Positions 20,020-28,824 of a stretch of 64,000 nt of DNA are shown here, one piece after another. The notes under the pieces are model-generated. The model worked only from the letters and a program-made list of their open reading frames with translations. It had not been told where the DNA came from and did not search any database. Positions within the stretch are counted from its first letter, which is position 1. Each line of letters starts with the position of its first letter. A program made the translations under genes and the position numbers. The stretch is from NCBI GenBank assembly GCA_002327785.1, contig DCUI01000107.1, forward strand, positions 69,918 through 133,917, given 5' to 3'. The stretch comes from Phycisphaerales bacterium UBA2218 (lineage in GTDB: Bacteria > Planctomycetota > Phycisphaerae > Sedimentisphaerales > Anaerobacaceae).

Positions 20020-21480
20020 ATGCGAAGCGCAAAGAATCGGCTCGACATCGTCCTGTTCATCGTACTGGCCGCAGTCGCGGCAACGTGGGCTCAGGGCAGA
20101 ACGATCATCTTTCGTCCTCAGGATACGGGCGAGGCCCTCGCCAATCCCGGCATGGGATGGGTACTGCACCACTACGACAATATCGCATCCAACTACGGCG
20201 GGCGACTCGAACCGTCCGATACTGTCGATGATTTCCCCGGTGTCACGGTGGTTTACCTGCGGATCGCATGGTCGCACATCGAGCCCCAGGAAGGCCGGTT
20301 CAACTGGTCCGTCCTCGATACCCCCGCCCAGCGGTGGCTCGACAAGGGCAAACAGATCGCCCTTCGCATCTCGTGCAGCGAGTCGTTCATGCGATACGCC
20401 ACGCCCGAGTGGGTGGAGAGAGCCGGGGCCAGGGGATACAACTTCACGCCGGGCAAGGGCATGGATCCCAATGGGCCCTACTGGGAGCCGGATTATGACG
20501 ACCCGGTCTTTCTCGAAAAGCTGGACCATTTTCTGGCCGCTCTGGCGGACCGTTACGACGGCAATCCGGAGGTCGCTTTCATCGACGTCGGCTCGTTCGG
20601 CGTCTGGGGAGAGGGCCATACCTATGCCAGCTCGCTGAAGCCGTACTCCGCCGAGACGATCCGCCGGCATATCGACCTGCACACAAAGCACTTCAAGAAG
20701 ACCCTGTTGGCGGCCAACGACGACTTCGCCTCGCAGGATCGAGGCCGCCAGACCATTGAATACGCCGCCCAACAGGGCCTGACCCTGCGCGACGACAGCA
20801 TCCTCGTCCAAGGCGGCCGGAACGCGTACTTCAATGCCGATTTCGCACCGTTGTTCTGGGAGCACGCCCCTGTGGTGTTGGAAAGCGAGCATTTCGGCCC
20901 CTCGCGGGACCGCGGCAACTGGAAGGACGGCAACCAGTACCTCGAAGCCGTCGAGAAGTACCACGCGAGCTATGCCTCGATCCACTGGTGGCCTCGGGAG
21001 TTCCTCGCTGAGAACCAGGACTTGGTCCGAAAAATCAACCTCCGCCTGGGCTATCGGCTCCAACTCGTGGAAGCCTCCTGGCCAAGCGAGATCCCCGTGG
21101 ACGGCGATTTCTGGTTCGCGACCACATGGCAAAACGCCGGCGTCGCCCCCTGCCTGACGGGCGGCCATCCGGCCGTGACCACCAAGAATGCCAAGGGCGG
21201 AATCACCGCCGTATTCGTCGATGACGGCATGGACATGCGATGCCTGCTCGTCGCGGAGCCCGGACAAGCACCGGCACAGAGCCACAAGGCCGACTTCAGG
21301 CTGCCTCTGGCCTCAGACGAGCGGACCCGGCCGCTGAAGCCCGGCGAGTACGCCGTTTACATATCCGTCGGCACGCCCACCGGCACTCCGACGATCGCCC
21401 TGCCCTTGCCGAACGACGACGGCCATCGCCGCTACCGCCTTGGCAAGTTGGACGTCCGTCAGGCGATCCACCAGAAGTAG
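20020..21480 (+). CDS. Secreted DUF4832-type glycosidase-like protein
   Basis: A 486-residue secreted protein. ATG 20020 is preferred to 20002 because AAGGAGA lies six bases upstream and the protein then begins with a Sec signal, about residues 1-26 (NRLDIVLFIVLAAVAATWAQG). The mature part has a TIM-barrel look, with NPGMGWVLHHYDN, VVYLRIAWSHIEPQEGRFNW and IDVGSFGVWGEGH, where E in WGEGH may be catalytic, as in GH42/GH5-like folds. The C-terminal ~130 residues form a beta domain. Family DUF4832 is from memory; the function is unproven. It stands alone, divergent from the glycan run, and is followed by repeat copy B. Confidence 0.75.
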   Translation: MRSAKNRLDIVLFIVLAAVAATWAQGRTIIFRPQDTGEALANPGMGWVLHHYDNIASNYGGRLEPSDTVDDFPGVTVVYLRIAWSHIEPQEGRFNWSVLDTPAQRWLDKGKQIALRISCSESFMRYATPEWVERAGARGYNFTPGKGMDPNGPYWEPDYDDPVFLEKLDHFLAALADRYDGNPEVAFIDVGSFGVWGEGHTYASSLKPYSAETIRRHIDLHTKHFKKTLLAANDDFASQDRGRQTIEYAAQQGLTLRDDSILVQGGRNAYFNADFAPLFWEHAPVVLESEHFGPSRDRGNWKDGNQYLEAVEKYHASYASIHWWPREFLAENQDLVRKINLRLGYRLQLVEASWPSEIPVDGDFWFATTWQNAGVAPCLTGGHPAVTTKNAKGGITAVFVDDGMDMRCLLVAEPGQAPAQSHKADFRLPLASDERTRPLKPGEYAVYISVGTPTGTPTIALPLPNDDGHRRYRLGKLDVRQAIHQK

Positions 21481-21504
21481 GCCGAGTTGCTCCCGAGCAG
21501 ACTT

Positions 21505-21612
21505 GTCATGCCAAACAGAGTGAAACATCTGGCCCACGAGTTGGAGACCGGCATTGAATACTGCGGCAAGTCCTGCTCCGATGCGCAGATCCTTCACTTC
21601 GTTCAGAATGAC
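21505..21612. repeat. ~100-bp interrupted inverted-repeat element, copy B
   Basis: The left arm is GTCATGCCAAACAGAGTGAA and runs into ACATCTGGCC. The right arm GCAGATCCTTCACTTCGTTC...GAATGAC is the imperfect complement. It begins 25 bp after a stop codon. It is the same family as 8827-8926 and 24985-25092; the central ~50 bp differ between copies. Confidence 0.75.
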
Positions 21613-21749
21613 GGGAGCAAGGGCCGCTTCTCACGCCGGTACGGCGAGGGGCCGCCTCAAACGAGGCTGGGAGACGGCGTTCCCTTGTGGAGACCCGTCT
21701 TCGGCATTTTTGCCTTCTCGCAGGATGAGTCCGTGCATATCATGGGCGG

Positions 21750-22292
21750 ATGCTTGAGAAAGGATTGGTCCAGATATACACGGGCGACGGCAAGGGCAAG
21801 ACCACCGCGGCCTTCGGGCTGGCGCTTCGTGCGGCCGGGCGGGGCCACCGGGTACTGATCTACCAGTTCCTCAAGCCGCCGTCGCTGGAGCTGGGCGAGC
21901 GGCTTGGCGTCGAGCGGTCCGGCTTGCCCGTTCAGGTAGAGGCCCTGGAAGCAAGGTGGGATGTGTTCGGCTCGCTTCGCAGAGAGCAGGATATGGCCCT
22001 GGCAAGGACGGCAATCAGGGACGCACTGACAGAACTGACCGAAACGGCTGCGACGAGAGCGTATGACGTTCTGATTCTTGATGAAATCATCTTCTGCATC
22101 TCGGCCGGGTTGGCCGAGTTGGGTGACGTGCAAACTCTCATCGCGCGCAGGGACCCGCATGTCGAGCTGGTCTTGACCGGTCGGGGCGCGACGCCGGAGC
22201 TTATCGCCCTGGCGGACTTGGTGACCGAGATGAAGAAGATCAAGCATCCGTTCGAAAAGAACGCGCCCGCGAGAGCGGGAATTGATTATTAG
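21750..22292 (+). CDS. cobO: Cob(I)yrinic acid a,c-diamide adenosyltransferase (CobA/CobO type)
   Basis: Transfers the adenosyl group of ATP to cob(I)alamin or its precursors in coenzyme B12 synthesis or salvage. It is 180 residues, the usual length of the CobA family. The P-loop GDGKGKTTAAFGLALRAAGRG begins at about residue 12. Other landmarks are VLIYQFLK, the Walker-B-like DVLILDEI and ELVLTGRGATPELIALADLVTEM, which closes the family domain. No other cobalamin genes are nearby, so salvage is as likely as synthesis. It is followed 15 bp later by ispD. Confidence 0.92.
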   Translation: MLEKGLVQIYTGDGKGKTTAAFGLALRAAGRGHRVLIYQFLKPPSLELGERLGVERSGLPVQVEALEARWDVFGSLRREQDMALARTAIRDALTELTETAATRAYDVLILDEIIFCISAGLAELGDVQTLIARRDPHVELVLTGRGATPELIALADLVTEMKKIKHPFEKNAPARAGIDY

Positions 22293-22307
22293 CTCATGGA
22301 GTGACAA

Positions 22308-23048
22308 GTGTCCAAGAAGGTTGCAGCCATCATTTGTGCGGCCGGGCCGGGGAGCCGGTTCGGCGGCAAGAGAAAGAAACAGTTCGTCGAGGTCGCCGGC
22401 CGGGCCGTCTTCATGCGGAGCCTCGAGCTGTTTGCCAATCGCAACGACGTCAAGCAGGTACTCCTGGGGATCTCCAAGGACGACGAGGAAACACTCAAAG
22501 TCAACTGGGGGGCGAAGCTGTCCTTCTTCGGCGTGCAGACCTTCTTCGGCGGGGCCGAGCGGTTCGAGACGGTCATCAAGGCACTCGACCTCATCAAAGA
22601 TGGGATCGAGATGATTGCGGTACACGACGCCTGCCGATGCTGCGCCACGGACCAGCTCATCGCCGACGTGATCGCCAAGGCGGCCGAGACGGGAGCCGCG
22701 ATCCCCGCCGCCCCGGTGACCGCGACGATCAAGCAGGTCCGGGACGGCATGATCGTCAGGACCGTGGACCGAGCGGGCCTGTTCGAGGCTCAGACCCCCC
22801 AGGTCTTCGATCTGGCCCTGCTCAAGAAAGCCTACGCCAACCTGGCGAAGGTCGATAAGGCCGTTGTCACGGACGACGCATTTCTCGTGGAGGCAATCGG
22901 GCACAAGGTCGCCATCGTGGAATCGGACGCGTCCAACATCAAGATCACGCGTCCAAGCGACCTGCCGATCGCGGAGACGATCCTCAAATCGAAGCCGAAA
23001 CCAAAGATCGAAGGCCCCATGGGGCCTTTCGACGAGGCCCAGTGGTGA
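22308..23048 (+). CDS. ispD: 2-C-methyl-D-erythritol 4-phosphate cytidylyltransferase
   Basis: Third step of the non-mevalonate isoprenoid pathway: CTP plus MEP gives CDP-ME. It is 246 residues from GTG 22308, with a GGAGT Shine-Dalgarno seven bases upstream. The CTP-binding loop is AAIICAAGPGSRFGGKRKKQF, where the usual first Ala-Ala-Gly-x-G-x-R-x-G is kept. The second signature, normally HDAARP, is here VHDACRCC; Asp and Arg are retained but Cys replaces Ala. VTDDAFLVEAIGHKV is the substrate-side motif. The tail after about residue 225 is Lys/Pro-rich and unusual. Confidence 0.9.
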   Translation: MSKKVAAIICAAGPGSRFGGKRKKQFVEVAGRAVFMRSLELFANRNDVKQVLLGISKDDEETLKVNWGAKLSFFGVQTFFGGAERFETVIKALDLIKDGIEMIAVHDACRCCATDQLIADVIAKAAETGAAIPAAPVTATIKQVRDGMIVRTVDRAGLFEAQTPQVFDLALLKKAYANLAKVDKAVVTDDAFLVEAIGHKVAIVESDASNIKITRPSDLPIAETILKSKPKPKIEGPMGPFDEAQW

Positions 23049-23099
23049 CGATTCTGTCGTGCGGGACGTATGGCGAAGAAGAATTTTCGGATTTTCCTC

Positions 23100-23128
23100 T
23101 TGACAAAGTCGGGTCCGGTCGATTTAAT
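23100..23128 (+). promoter_or_regulatory. Promoter of the trp operon
   Basis: TTGACA at 23100-23105, a 17-bp spacer and TTTAAT at 23123-23128. The start of transcription is expected near 23135, only a few bases before the leader-peptide ATG at 23138. A short untranslated lead of this kind could still bind a ribosome weakly; GAGTGA at 23130-23135 may serve. No operator-like palindrome was seen around it. Confidence 0.7.
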
Positions 23129-23137
23129 AGAGTGATT

Positions 23138-23197
23138 ATGAGGCAGAACATGTGCAAGAACTCCAGCTTTTTCGGGTATTGGTGGCCTGCAGGATAA
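23138..23197 (+). CDS. trpL: trp operon leader peptide
   Basis: A 19-residue peptide, MRQNMCKNSSFFGYWWPAG, ending at TAA 23195-23197. Its two adjacent Trp codons (TGG TGG, 23180-23185) sit exactly where the first attenuator strand begins. This arrangement is the classical sensor of charged tRNA-Trp: a ribosome stalled at the Trp codons masks strand 1 and frees strand 2 to form the antiterminator. A Tyr and two Phe codons just before may add sensitivity to general aromatic starvation. A second in-frame ATG at 23150 could also start it. It is supported by position, codons and the structures downstream, not by homology. Confidence 0.8.
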   Translation: MRQNMCKNSSFFGYWWPAG

Positions 23198-23291
23198 TTC
23201 CGGCAGGCGAGCGAAGATTTTGCACTAAGTAGCACCAGAAGCAACCAGAGTTTTTGAAGCAGCCTGTCGGAACCGACAGGCTGCTTTTTTT
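23185..23291 (+). promoter_or_regulatory. trp attenuator with mutually exclusive stems
   Basis: Four pairing strands are visible. Strand 1 is GCCTGC (23185-23190), strand 2 CCGGCAGGC (23200-23208), strand 3 GCCTGTCGG (23262-23270), strand 4 CCGACAGGC (23273-23281). Strands 1 and 2 pair over 6 bp, 2 and 3 pair over 9 bp with one G-U, and 3 and 4 pair perfectly as the terminator stem. Strand 1 begins within the second Trp codon of the leader peptide. Ribosome stalling there would release strand 2 to pair with 3 and prevent termination. The folding is inferred by hand. Confidence 0.78.
23259..23291 (+). terminator. Intrinsic terminator of the trp leader
   Basis: A perfect inverted repeat, GCAGCCTGTCGG at 23259-23270 and CCGACAGGCTGC at 23273-23284, followed directly by seven T (23285-23291). 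It is placed 58 bp before trpE and cannot end ispD efficiently without also passing the trp promoter, so its natural role is attenuation. Confidence 0.9.
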
Positions 23292-23348
23292 GTGGGTATT
23301 CGCGGCTGAACGGGTGTGGCAGGAAGACCTTGAGGTGAGAATTGGACT

Positions 23349-24944
23349 ATGGAAGACTATCGCCAGATCATCGAGAACGCCGAACCGGGCCAGATCGTCC
23401 CGATCGTCAAACGGATCGATGTGGACGATCCGCTCGAGTTCTTCGCCAAGCTCACCGACTACGGCCGGGCGAAAAACTGTTGTCTGCTGGAGTCCCGCGA
23501 GTACCTGGCGGGCACGACGGCGCTGAGCTTTGGCACGGCCCGCCCCGCCCTGTACATAACAGGGACCGGCGCCGAGTTCACGATCAAGGCCCTCAGCAAA
23601 CCCGGCCGACGGATGCTCAGCTACCTGGCCACCCACCCGGAACGGTTCGCCTTCCGCGAGTCGATTGACTTCGGGGCCGAGGCTATTACGGGTCGGATTC
23701 GACGATACGAGGGAACGGTCGACGAACAGACCCGGCTTCGCGCCACGAACCAGATGGACGTACTGCGGGCGGTCGCATTCGCCTTCCGCCTGGCCAGTAA
23801 GCCATTCCGCGTCACCTGCGGCCTGCTCGGGGCCCTCAGCTACGACTTCGTCGATCAGTTCGAAAAGCTGCCCCCCAGCGGTCAGGACCTGCTCGGCAAT
23901 CCCGACTACGAGTTGTACTTCGCCGACAACATTTTCCTGATGGACCACGAGAGCAACCAGGGCTACGTCGTCGTCAACTGCATCATCACGAACGGGGACC
24001 GCGAGGCCGTGATCGCCGAGGCCCGGAGCTGCTTCGATTACTACTTCAACATGGCCCGTTTCGATCCGCCCAAGGGGCGCAAGCACAGCTCCCTGCTGCC
24101 GGCGGCCTCGACCGATACGGTCCAGCATGAATACGAGGACATGGTCGAGCAGGCCAAGCGGCACATCCTCGACGGCGACATTTTCCAGGTGGTCTTGAGC
24201 CGCACGCTGGCGGAGCCCTGCCCCGATGAGCCACTCGACGTGTACAAACGATTGCGGGAGCTGAACCCCTCGCCCTACATGTTCTACCTGAATACGCCGA
24301 ACACGATCCTGATGGGCTCCAGTCCCGAACTGAACCTGCGGGTCAGCGGGACGGGGCCGCGACAGGTCGAGATCCGCCCCATCGCCGGCACGAAGCCCCG
24401 AGGCCGCATCGACGGCCGGATCGACACCGATACCGACTTTCGCTACGAGGCCGAGCTCAAGCTCGACCGCAAAGAACTGGCCGAGCACATGATGCTCGTG
24501 GACCTGGCCCGCAACGACATCGCCCGCGTGGCCGACCCCGGCAGCCGAGTCGTCAACGAGCTGCTCACGGTGGAGAAGTACGAATCGGTTCAGCACTTAG
24601 TGAGCAACGTCAAAGGAACCTTGCGGCCCGATCTCGATGCCTTGAGCGCGTATCTGGCGACGATGAACATGGGCACGCTCACGGGGGCCCCGAAAATTGA
24701 GGCGATGAAGATCATCCGGCAACTCGAAAAGAACAAGCGCGGCTACTACGGCGGAGCCGTGATGTACCTGACCGTGGACGGCCAGTTCGACAGTTGCATC
24801 ACGATCCGCAGCCTCCAGGTCCGCGACCGAACGGCCTACATCCGCGTCGGCGCCGGCATCGTGCATGACAGCGTCCCGAAGACCGAATTCGAAGAGACTG
24901 AGCACAAGGCAAGGTCCTGCCTCAGGGCGATCCGAGGTGAGTGA
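23349..24944 (+). CDS. trpE: Anthranilate synthase component I
   Basis: Makes anthranilate from chorismate with ammonia supplied by TrpG; first committed step of tryptophan synthesis. It is 531 residues. The feedback-inhibitor site motif LLES is at residues 46-49 (CCLLESREYLAG), so allosteric inhibition by Trp is likely to be kept. Chorismate-binding motifs follow: MGSSPELNLRV, IRPIAGTKPRGR, ELAEHMMLVDLARNDIARV and MGTLTGAPKIEAMKIIRQLE. Family features thus cover the whole length. It begins 58 bp after the attenuator terminator and is the first structural gene of the operon. Confidence 0.97.
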   Translation: MEDYRQIIENAEPGQIVPIVKRIDVDDPLEFFAKLTDYGRAKNCCLLESREYLAGTTALSFGTARPALYITGTGAEFTIKALSKPGRRMLSYLATHPERFAFRESIDFGAEAITGRIRRYEGTVDEQTRLRATNQMDVLRAVAFAFRLASKPFRVTCGLLGALSYDFVDQFEKLPPSGQDLLGNPDYELYFADNIFLMDHESNQGYVVVNCIITNGDREAVIAEARSCFDYYFNMARFDPPKGRKHSSLLPAASTDTVQHEYEDMVEQAKRHILDGDIFQVVLSRTLAEPCPDEPLDVYKRLRELNPSPYMFYLNTPNTILMGSSPELNLRVSGTGPRQVEIRPIAGTKPRGRIDGRIDTDTDFRYEAELKLDRKELAEHMMLVDLARNDIARVADPGSRVVNELLTVEKYESVQHLVSNVKGTLRPDLDALSAYLATMNMGTLTGAPKIEAMKIIRQLEKNKRGYYGGAVMYLTVDGQFDSCITIRSLQVRDRTAYIRVGAGIVHDSVPKTEFEETEHKARSCLRAIRGE

Positions 24945-24984
24945 TTACATGAATTACGAAGGACTCAAATTGACCGCTCCTCGT

Positions 24985-25092
24985 GTCATGCTGAACGAAG
25001 TGAAGCATCCGGCCTGCGAATGGGAAGTCGGCGCCGTACTCGTGAGCCAAGCCTCGTTCGGTGGCCAGATCCTTCGCTTCGCTCAGGATGAC
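24985..25092. repeat. ~100-bp interrupted inverted-repeat element, copy C, inside the trp operon
   Basis: The left arm is GTCATGCTGAACGAAGTGAA and runs into GCATCCGGCC. The right arm GGCCAGATCCTTCGCTTCGC...GGATGAC complements it at about 25 of 30 positions. It begins 41 bp after the trpE stop and splits trpE from trpG. It is the best-preserved of the three copies. Confidence 0.8.
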
Positions 25093-25133
25093 AAAAGGGA
25101 CTCCTCACCCCAGACAGAGGGCGTCTGCAAAGG

Positions 25134-25160
25134 GTGGATTCCCGCCTGCGCTGGAATGAC
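25134..25160. repeat. Short repeat-like palindrome between trpE and trpG
   Basis: The sequence starts GTGGATTCCCGCCTGCGC and continues TGGAATGAC. GGATTCC and GGAATG-type halves flank a CG-rich centre. It resembles the short dispersed repeat with a GGATTCCCGC...GGGAATGAC pattern that I recall from many genomes. Only one copy is seen in this window, so family membership is a recollection. Confidence 0.4.
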
Positions 25161-25189
25161 AACGGGGCTGAGGCATGAAAGGGATTCCG

Positions 25190-25801
25190 ATGGAATCAAG
25201 CAATAAGAAGGTTCTATTCATTGACAATTTCGACTCGTTCACCTACAACCTCGTGGACGATTTCGCCAAGCGGAAGTGCCAGACCCGAGTCTATCGGGCA
25301 GACACAAGCATCGAGGACCTCAGGGCCGTGGCGGACGAATTCGACCCGGACCTGCTCGTGATCTCACCGGGGCCGGGCAATCCGAACACCGCCGGCGTGT
25401 CGCTCAAAGCAGTGGACGCCTTCAGGAACAGGCTGCCCATCTTCGGCGTGTGCCTGGGCCACCAGGTGATCGTGCAGTACTTCGGTGGGGTCGTCAGCCA
25501 CGCGCCGGAGCCCATGCACGGCAAGCCCTCGCGGATCACCCACAACGGCAAGGGCCTCTTCCAGGGCATCGAGAACCCGCTGCAGGCCGGCCGGTACCAC
25601 AGCCTTGCGGCCAGCAAGCTGCCGGACTGCCTGGAAGTCACCGGCCAGTTCGAGGGCATCGTCATGGCCGTCGAGCACAAGGAGTTGCCCATCTTCGGCG
25701 TGCAGTTCCATCCCGAGAGCATCCTGACGCCCGCGGGCGGCAAGATCATTCAGAACGTTCTCCAGATCGCGGCGAATCGAAAACAACCAGTAGGGAGCTG
25801 A
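25190..25801 (+). CDS. trpG: Anthranilate synthase component II (glutamine amidotransferase)
   Basis: Class I glutaminase subunit that feeds ammonia to TrpE; 203 residues from ATG 25190. An AAAGGGA Shine-Dalgarno lies five bases before it; the alternative ATG 25175 has a GAGG only one base away. The nucleophile Cys88 is in GVCLGHQ, and the His174-x-Glu176 pair is in VQFHPES. ISPGPGNPNTAG is the conserved oxyanion-side loop. The protein may also serve folate synthesis as PabA, as many stand-alone TrpG do. It is separated from trpE by 245 bp of repeats but still precedes trpD by two bases. Confidence 0.96.
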   Translation: MESSNKKVLFIDNFDSFTYNLVDDFAKRKCQTRVYRADTSIEDLRAVADEFDPDLLVISPGPGNPNTAGVSLKAVDAFRNRLPIFGVCLGHQVIVQYFGGVVSHAPEPMHGKPSRITHNGKGLFQGIENPLQAGRYHSLAASKLPDCLEVTGQFEGIVMAVEHKELPIFGVQFHPESILTPAGGKIIQNVLQIAANRKQPVGS

Positions 25802-25803
25802 AC

Positions 25804-26823
25804 ATGGCGAACATCGCGCAGTACCTCGAAATCATCCTCAACGGCAAGGACCTCACCTTCGAGCAGGCAAAAGCCCTTCAGGACACGATCTTCGAAGGCC
25901 AGGTGACGGAGGTTCAGATCGCGGCCTTTCTGGCCATGATGCGGATGAAGCGGGCCACCTCGGGCGAGATCGCCGGCCTGGCGCAGTCGTTGCGGGACCA
26001 CGCGGTGCGAGTCAAGGTCGATTTCGAAAACCTGATCGACACCTGCGGCACAGGCGGCGCGGTCGTCAAGACGTTCAACATCTCGACCGCTTCCGCCCTC
26101 GTGGCGGCCGGCGCCGGCGCCTACGTCGCCAAGCATGGCAACCGCGGCATTACAAGCCGGTGCGGCTCGGCGGACGTGCTCGAAGAGCTGGGCGTCAAGA
26201 TCGATCCCGGCCCGGAGACGGTCGCCCAGTGCATTCGAGAGGCGCGTATCGGGTTCATGTTCGCGCCGAAGTTCCACCCGGCGATGCGTTTCGTACAGCC
26301 GATCCGCAAAAGCCTGGATTTTCGCACCGCGTTCAATATTCTCGGACCGCTGGCCAATCCGGCGGGCGTCAAAGCCCAGGTCATGGGCGTCTCCGACGCC
26401 GAATTGCTCGACCGCATCGTCGAGAGTCTGAAAATGCTGGGGGCCAAGCGGGCCATGGTCGTCCACGGGCAGGGTATGGATGAGATCAGCCTGCTCGGCA
26501 AGACGCGGATCGTCGAGTTGCGGGACGGGAAGATCACATCGTTCGAGTTGAACCCCGCCGACTACGGGATCGCCAACGCCTCGATTGACGCTCTCGGCAG
26601 CGGCGACGCCATCGCGAACGCCGCCGTCATTCGCGAGATCCTGGCGGGCAAGGAAAGGGGGCCCAGGCGGGACATCGTCGTGCTCAACGCCGCGGCGGCG
26701 ATCGTCGTCGCCGGCCTGGCGGATGGGTTGGCACGGGCCATCCCGTTGGCTGAGGCTTCTATTGATGGAGGAAAGGCGTTACATTGTCTGGAGAGGCTGG
26801 TCGAGGTTTCCAACCGAACGTAG
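25804..26823 (+). CDS. trpD: Anthranilate phosphoribosyltransferase
   Basis: Joins anthranilate to PRPP, second step of the pathway; 339 residues, the family length, so it is not fused to a TrpG domain. A longer in-frame reading upstream is only a shadow of trpG. ATG 25804 follows GGGAG with a good gap. Motifs: DTCGTGGAVVKTFNIST for PRPP binding, KHGNRGITSRCGSADVLEELG for anthranilate and metal binding, and NILGPLANPA. It lies between trpG (two bases apart) and trpF (21 bp apart). Confidence 0.97.
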   Translation: MANIAQYLEIILNGKDLTFEQAKALQDTIFEGQVTEVQIAAFLAMMRMKRATSGEIAGLAQSLRDHAVRVKVDFENLIDTCGTGGAVVKTFNISTASALVAAGAGAYVAKHGNRGITSRCGSADVLEELGVKIDPGPETVAQCIREARIGFMFAPKFHPAMRFVQPIRKSLDFRTAFNILGPLANPAGVKAQVMGVSDAELLDRIVESLKMLGAKRAMVVHGQGMDEISLLGKTRIVELRDGKITSFELNPADYGIANASIDALGSGDAIANAAVIREILAGKERGPRRDIVVLNAAAAIVVAGLADGLARAIPLAEASIDGGKALHCLERLVEVSNRT

Positions 26824-26844
26824 CCTCCGAATCGAGCTGAGAAT

Positions 26845-27468
26845 ATGCTGATAACCAAGGTCAAAATCTGCGGTATTACGAACTATGAGGACGCCGTCGC
26901 GGCCATGGACATGGGAGCGGACCTGCTCGGGTTCAACTTCTACGCCAAAAGCCCGCGATACATCGCGCCGATGAAGGCCGCGGAGATCATCAAGAAACTC
27001 CCCGCCTTCATCGACGTGTCCGGCGTGTTTGTGAACAGCTCGCTGGATGAGATCCGTGAGATCGCCACTCAATGCCAGTTGGACTGGGTCCAACTGCACG
27101 GAGACGAGAACACCGAGTTCTGCCGGTGGCTGTCCTACGACAGCGTCAAGACGATGAAAGTCGTGCGGGTGAAAGACGTCAGCGACCTCCAGCAGGTGGA
27201 CAGCTACTTCACGGACGCGGTCCTCCTCGACACCTACAACCCTCAGCGTTACGGCGGGACGGGCTTGACCTTCGACTGGAACATCATCGGCCACATCGCC
27301 AAGCGGGTCTTCCTGGCCGGTGGGATCACCCCGGACAATGCGGCGGCGGCGGTCTCGCTCGGCGTCTACGGGATCGATGTGTGCAGCGGCGTGGAATCGA
27401 AGCCCGGCAAGAAAGACCACAAGAAAATGAAGGCCCTGTTCGACAGTATTCGACATTTAAGAGCGTGA
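26845..27468 (+). CDS. trpF: Phosphoribosylanthranilate isomerase
   Basis: Isomerises phosphoribosylanthranilate to the carboxyphenylamino-deoxyribulose phosphate; a TIM-barrel enzyme of 207 residues. The catalytic Cys is in VKICGITN at residue 9 and the general acid Asp in DAVLLDTYNP. QLHGDEN and the phosphate-binding FLAGGITPDNA and GIDVCSGVES loops complete the barrel. The next enzyme of the pathway (TrpC) is not encoded in this operon, so the product must be handled by an enzyme encoded elsewhere. The gene is followed by a heptamer repeat element. Confidence 0.95.
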   Translation: MLITKVKICGITNYEDAVAAMDMGADLLGFNFYAKSPRYIAPMKAAEIIKKLPAFIDVSGVFVNSSLDEIREIATQCQLDWVQLHGDENTEFCRWLSYDSVKTMKVVRVKDVSDLQQVDSYFTDAVLLDTYNPQRYGGTGLTFDWNIIGHIAKRVFLAGGITPDNAAAAVSLGVYGIDVCSGVESKPGKKDHKKMKALFDSIRHLRA

Positions 27469-27471
27469 CCT

Positions 27472-27552
27472 GATTGTTGATTTGTGATTTTTGATTGTTG
27501 ATTGCCTGTGCGCGGCACTCTCTCTTCAATCAATAATCGACCATCAAAAATC
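27472..27552. repeat. GATTNNN heptamer array with inverted arm (copy 2)
   Basis: Five heptamers in strict phase lie at 27472-27506: GATTGTT, GATTTGT, GATTTTT, GATTGTT, GATTGCC. Four NNNAATC-type heptamers (the last positions partly degenerate) lie at 27525-27552. The two arms can pair imperfectly. It fills the trpF-trpB gap and is AT-rich against a GC-rich background. It follows the same rule as 3466-3533 although the sequences differ. Confidence 0.75.
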
Positions 27553-27563
27553 CATTGCATGGG

Positions 27564-28763
<1,200 letters not shown>

Positions 28764-28824
28764 GTCCCATTTGTCCCCTAGGTCTTATTATTCCCCTCGC
28801 TTTGAAGTCCACGGAGCCCAATTG

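Noticed and set aside
25276..26823. A 515-codon frame suggesting a fused trpG-trpD
   Set aside because: The first part is an out-of-frame shadow of trpG; trpD begins at ATG 25804 with its own ribosome site.
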